Virus record (IMG/VR): IMGVR_UViG_3300015368_000030 | Span: 1-24,814 of that record | Direction: 5' to 3' (one strand) | Length of the DNA stretch: 24,814 nt | From: a virus | Shown: positions 22,324 to 24,814 of the stretch, piece after piece | How the letters are laid out: each line of letters opens with the position of its first letter | Numbering within the stretch: position 1 is the first letter of the stretch | Position numbers and translations under genes: made by a program | Notes under the pieces: generated by a model | What the model was told of the DNA's origin: nothing | The model's input: the letters and a program-made list of their open reading frames with translations, nothing else | The model's database searches: none

Positions 22324-22711
22324 AGAAATATATTTAAAGCAATATCAAGAGGCAAGAGGAACAGTCACGATGCCTGGTGAACCAATGTGGGTAGATAAAT
22401 GGGAAGTATGCGTTAAATTTAATTCACTAGAAGAAGCAAGGTCTTTTAGAAATGAAATAGAAAACCCGAGACCCAATTTTTCTATCACTATGCGTACCAA
22501 AGAAAATGAACCACATACAAGCATTGAAAAATTAAATTTAACTGTACGAACTGAACAATGTTTAAAAGCAGACGATGTTATTTCAATTGAACAGTTGCTA
22601 TGTTGTACAGAACAAAGATTACTTAAAACCCCCAATCTTGGACGTAAATCAATAAATGAAATTAAAGAAAGAATGGCAGAGTTTGGTTATAAATTAAGGG
22701 GGCAAGAATGA
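22316..22711 (+). CDS. Protein with RNA polymerase alpha C-terminal-like domain
   Basis: From the preferred ATG at 22316 (GAGG nine bases upstream) the protein has 131 residues. Residues ~68-127 read SIEKLNLTVRTEQCLKADD, IEQLL, TEQRLLKTPNLGRKSINEIK. This closely follows the host RpoA C-terminal domain, including LLKTPNLGRKS. Counterparts of the DNA-contact residues Arg265 (Arg78 here), Gly296 and Lys298 are kept; Asn268 is replaced by Gln. The N-terminal ~60 residues are unrelated to alpha. It may place the phage protein on promoter DNA or on RNA polymerase. The stop is coupled to the exonuclease gene (ATGA). Confidence 0.75.
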   Translation: MTKEIYLKQYQEARGTVTMPGEPMWVDKWEVCVKFNSLEEARSFRNEIENPRPNFSITMRTKENEPHTSIEKLNLTVRTEQCLKADDVISIEQLLCCTEQRLLKTPNLGRKSINEIKERMAEFGYKLRGQE

Positions 22712-23319
22712 TTGAGCAACGCACTCCAGAGTGGCATCAACAAAGGCTTGGTCGAGTTACGGCCTCGGCTATATCAAACGTCATTGCCAAAACAAAAACA
22801 GGCCCTAGCGCCTCCAGAGAGAACTACAGCACACAATTAACGTTGGAACGCTTAACAGGCCAACAAGCAGAGTTTTACACCAATGCAGCAATGGAGTGGG
22901 GAACAGCTACCGAACCCCAAGCAAGGCAGCATTATGAGTTGTATAGGGACGTTTTTGTGGATGAAGTAGGCTTTATCACGCACCCTACCATTGAAATGTC
23001 AGGCGCAAGTCCTGATGGGTTTGTGGGTGAAGATGGCTTGGTAGAGATCAAATGCCCCGAAAGCAAGACACAAATGGAAACATTGCTTAATCAAAAAGTT
23101 CCTACTAAATACATCCCACAGATGCAATGGCAAATGGCGTGTACTGGCAGAAAGTGGTGCGATTTTGTGAGTTTTGATCCTCGAATGCCTGAAAACTTAC
23201 AAATATTTGTGCAAAGAGTTGAGCGTAATGATGAATATATCAAGATGCTTGAGGATGAAGTAATAGCGTTTTTAGCTGAAATCGATCAAAAAGTAGAAAT
23301 TTTAAGGAACATCAAATGA
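22708..23319 (+). CDS. YqaJ/lambda exonuclease-type recombination nuclease
   Basis: This 203-residue protein has the YqaJ/lambda-exo pattern: RTPEWHQQRLGRVTASAIS near the N-terminus, MEWGTATEPQARQHYE, and the PD-(D/E)xK core SGASPDGFVG-x(5)-VEIKCP with Asp103, Glu113 and Lys115. PTKYIPQMQWQMACTG follows, as in the family. It should digest one strand of double-stranded DNA ends to give substrate for the ERF protein. It is coupled to its neighbours by ATGA at both ends. Confidence 0.88.
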   Translation: MIEQRTPEWHQQRLGRVTASAISNVIAKTKTGPSASRENYSTQLTLERLTGQQAEFYTNAAMEWGTATEPQARQHYELYRDVFVDEVGFITHPTIEMSGASPDGFVGEDGLVEIKCPESKTQMETLLNQKVPTKYIPQMQWQMACTGRKWCDFVSFDPRMPENLQIFVQRVERNDEYIKMLEDEVIAFLAEIDQKVEILRNIK

Positions 23320-23597
23320 GTAAGACATTAAAAGAAATTAGAGCAATTGTTAGCAGTTATACAGACAAAGACGGCAATCAAAAACACAAATATTTAACAA
23401 TCGGTTCAATTATTGATACAAATAAAGGCCCAATGATTAAATTAGATGCAATACCTGTAATGAAAGGTAGTTGGGACGGATGGGCTTACATGAGCGATCC
23501 TAAGCCTAGAGACGATGGAGGCGTTCCTAATCCTCACCCTCAGACAAATCGTCCTGCAGCTAATTTTGACAGCATGGCCGACGATTTCCCATTCTGA
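23316..23597 (+). CDS. SSB-like single-stranded DNA-binding protein
   Basis: The 93-residue protein starts with a short beta-rich part (KEIRAIVSSYTDKDGNQK, then HKYLTIGSII) and ends in an acidic tip DDFPF, which closely resembles the DDIPF tip of bacterial SSB used to recruit repair proteins. The Pro/Asn-rich linker (PNPHPQTNRPAAN) before the tip is also SSB-like. It is small for an OB-fold SSB. It lies right after the exonuclease, as in other phage recombination operons. Confidence 0.7.
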   Translation: MSKTLKEIRAIVSSYTDKDGNQKHKYLTIGSIIDTNKGPMIKLDAIPVMKGSWDGWAYMSDPKPRDDGGVPNPHPQTNRPAANFDSMADDFPF

Positions 23598-23606
23598 GGA
23601 ACAAAC

Positions 23607-23717
23607 ATGATTGAATTAGTAGTTTTTATCGGTGGTTTTTTAGCTGGCTCAATAATGACGGCGGTGGTTGCAACAATGGCTATTGAGTTTTACAAAAACG
23701 AAGTGCGAGGTAAATGA
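23607..23717 (+). CDS. 36-residue single-pass membrane peptide
   Basis: The frame encodes IELVVFIGGFLAGSIMTAVV and then ATMAIEFYKNEVRGK. It is one hydrophobic segment with a short charged end. GAGGA lies upstream of its ATG, and its TGA overlaps the next ATG at 23714. Function unknown. Confidence 0.5.
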   Translation: MIELVVFIGGFLAGSIMTAVVATMAIEFYKNEVRGK

Positions 23718-24025
23718 TGCAACCGTTCCAAGTTAGACAAGCCGAGTTTGACAAATGGCACAAAGATAATCCTATTATTTGGAAGTATTTTGAACGGTTT
23801 AGCTTGGAAGCTGTAGTCAGCGGTCGTAAAAAGATCAGTCATTGGCTAATTATTAACAGAATTAGATGGGAAGTCTACGTCTTAACAACAGGCGAGGACT
23901 TCAAGATCAGCAACGAATTTATTGCCTTTTACGCCCGTTTATGGCGTAAACATTACCCAGAGCACAAAGAATTGTTCAACATAAAGAAAATGATAGGTGA
24001 ACCGTGGCAAGAGGAACTAATATGA
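23714..24025 (+). CDS. Conserved phage protein of unknown function
   Basis: This 103-residue protein has a pattern I recognise from many phage genomes but without a known function: FDKWHKDNPIIWKYFERF, then KISHWLIINRIRWEVY, EDFKISNEFIAFYARLW and a late HYPEHKELF. It may be a small, mostly helical DNA-associated protein. A second ATG at 23717 would shorten it by one residue. It is coupled to both neighbours by ATGA overlaps. Confidence 0.65.
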   Translation: MMQPFQVRQAEFDKWHKDNPIIWKYFERFSLEAVVSGRKKISHWLIINRIRWEVYVLTTGEDFKISNEFIAFYARLWRKHYPEHKELFNIKKMIGEPWQEELI

Positions 24026-24189
24026 AAAGAATCACGTTATATTTGCCTGATTCCGTGGATGTCATCAAAAAAAGGCTAGAAGCTGACTGCGGCATACAAA
24101 TGACCTACGTTCAAGTTTTCTCATTTTTGATGAACTTTTACCTTAAACACGCCAATGAACCTAAAACAAAGTGGAGTCCCTTGCAATGA
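24022..24189 (+). CDS. Ribbon-helix-helix (Arc/MetJ-like) candidate regulator
   Basis: The chosen ATG 24022 overlaps the previous stop and has AGAGGAA upstream; a GTG at 24004 would add six residues. The 55 residues start KRITLYLPDSVDVIKKRLEA, where the short basic strand followed by helices (next part: QVFSFLMNFYLKHA) fits a ribbon-helix-helix DNA-binding fold. It could be a second early regulator. The fold call is from pattern only. Confidence 0.55.
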   Translation: MKRITLYLPDSVDVIKKRLEADCGIQMTYVQVFSFLMNFYLKHANEPKTKWSPLQ

Positions 24190-24380
24190 CTAAAGAAGAA
24201 ATCATAGAGATGGCTAAACAGGCTGGTTTTGAAGAACATCAAGCAAAATTTGATACACGCTTTGAACCCTTTGCAAAACTGGTAGCAGAAAAAGAACGCC
24301 GTGAATGTGCCAAGTTAGCCGCTGAAGTAGGGTTTTGGGGTCTTGTGAATGAAATTGAAGCTAGAGGAGAACAAGCATGA
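24186..24380 (+). CDS. Small helical protein, copy 1 of a tandem pair
   Basis: The start ATG 24186 overlaps the previous stop; a GTG at 24171 is less likely. The 64-residue product (MTKEEIIEMAKQAGFEE, then FEPFAKLVAEKERRECAKLA) closely resembles the next gene and has a typical phage FAKLVAEKER-x-x-CAK segment. The two genes share a 26-bp stretch of identical DNA (24270-24295 and 24464-24489), so this is a recent duplication. Function unknown. Confidence 0.65.
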   Translation: MTKEEIIEMAKQAGFEEHQAKFDTRFEPFAKLVAEKERRECAKLAAEVGFWGLVNEIEARGEQA

Positions 24381-24580
24381 CTAAAGAAGAAATGATTGAA
24401 CTGGCTAAACAGGCTGGTTGGGAATACGCACATGGTGAAAGTGGATTTGAACCCTTATGGGCATTTGCAAAACTGGTAGCAGAAAAAGAGCGTGAGATTT
24501 GTGCAAAGGAAGCAGAAACAACTTTTTACTCAGTTCAAGCCGCTGAGAACATTCGAGCAAAATCAGGAGATCAAAAATGA
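24377..24580 (+). CDS. Small helical protein, copy 2 of a tandem pair
   Basis: This 67-residue product is the paralog of the preceding gene: MTKEEMIELAKQAGWEY, an insert with GESGFEPLWA, then FAKLVAEKEREICAKEA. Differences gather in the middle and at the C-terminus, where copy 2 ends AENIRAKSGDQK. It overlaps both neighbours by ATGA. Function unknown. Confidence 0.65.
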   Translation: MTKEEMIELAKQAGWEYAHGESGFEPLWAFAKLVAEKEREICAKEAETTFYSVQAAENIRAKSGDQK

Positions 24581-24768
24581 TTGATGTATCAGGATGGCGT
24601 AAAAGACAGATCATGGCTGAAGATGACGATGACATTCAAGACTATAAAAAGCCTTGGATAGGACTGACAGACGAGGATAAATCTTTATTCAGTTCTTGGC
24701 TTGACCACAAAACAGACAATGAAGTTTTTTCTGCTATCGAAAAAAGATTAAAGGATTTAAACACATGA
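24577..24768 (+). CDS. Small acidic hypothetical protein
   Basis: This 63-residue frame has an acidic stretch (MAEDDDDIQDYKKPWIGL) and a C-terminal helix (DNEVFSAIEKRLKDLN). It starts by ATGA overlap and ends by ATGA overlap with the partial gene at 24765. No domain is recognised. Confidence 0.6.
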   Translation: MIDVSGWRKRQIMAEDDDDIQDYKKPWIGLTDEDKSLFSSWLDHKTDNEVFSAIEKRLKDLNT

Positions 24769-24814
24769 GTAAAGAAGTATTACAACAGGCATTAGATGCT
24801 TTAGATGACACAGG
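24765..24814 (+). CDS. Small early protein, 3'-truncated by the window
   Basis: The ATG overlaps the previous stop. Only the first residues (MSKEVLQQALDALDDT) are in the window. Small phage proteins with a similar LQ/KxALxAL start are common in early regions, but the rest is needed to classify it. Confidence 0.55.
   Translation, partial: MSKEVLQQALDALDDT

Noticed and set aside
24004-24021. GTG start for the ribbon-helix-helix candidate
   Set aside because: ATG 24022 has a good ribosome site and the ATGA overlap used by its neighbours.

Overview
The window is part of a tailed double-stranded DNA phage (or prophage) genome, most likely with a short tail (podovirus-like). A scaffold and major capsid protein are followed by a short adaptor/hub set, internal ejection-type proteins and tail fibres, and there is no tape-measure, tail-tube or sheath gene. 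Base composition is moderately AT-rich. The host is probably an aquatic proteobacterium. The best hint is a phage-encoded domain at 22316-22711 that resembles the C-terminal domain of the RNA polymerase alpha subunit of beta/gamma-proteobacteria. Family names come from recognising motifs by eye; no database search was possible.

Layout. (1) 3-15670, plus strand, head and tail module: two small conserved head-region proteins, a scaffold with a TTG start, the major capsid protein, small capsid-associated proteins around an intrinsic terminator (2993-3023), a neck/adaptor protein, a large tail hub or stabilisation protein, a GNAT-like protein, three Gln/Ala-rich internal (ejection) proteins, two tail-fibre proteins and a tail-assembly-chaperone-like protein. 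(2) 15667-18603, plus strand, lysis module: several small membrane proteins in overlapping frames, a lipoprotein, a nested i-spanin/o-spanin pair, a 28-residue membrane peptide and a GH19-type endolysin. (3) 18600-20863, minus strand: an HNH-type protein, an NrdR-like zinc ribbon that overlaps it, a RusA resolvase, small hypothetical proteins and, at the upstream end, a 52-residue Cro/YdaS-like repressor. Between the repressor and the rest lie 457 bases without a gene (20248-20704) that are full of inverted repeats and appear to encode a ~160-nt structured RNA on the minus strand. (4) 20864-21024, divergent control region: a plus-strand promoter, GTTAA/TTAAC half-sites and a 10-bp direct repeat. 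(5) 21025-24814, plus strand, early operon: micro-ORFs, an ERF-type annealing protein, a zinc ribbon, the alpha-CTD-like protein, a YqaJ/lambda-exonuclease-type nuclease, an SSB-like protein with an acidic tip, a ribbon-helix-helix candidate and tandem duplicated small genes. Nearly all are joined by ATGA or TAATG overlaps.

How it may work together. The Cro-like repressor probably binds the GTTAA sites and sets the balance between the divergent early (plus) and minus-strand transcripts. The early operon supplies a recombination set (exonuclease, annealing protein, SSB; RusA comes from the minus-strand operon) and a possible modifier of host RNA polymerase. The structural and lysis genes form the late block. 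No integrase, terminase or DNA polymerase is in the window, so lifestyle and replication type cannot be decided here.
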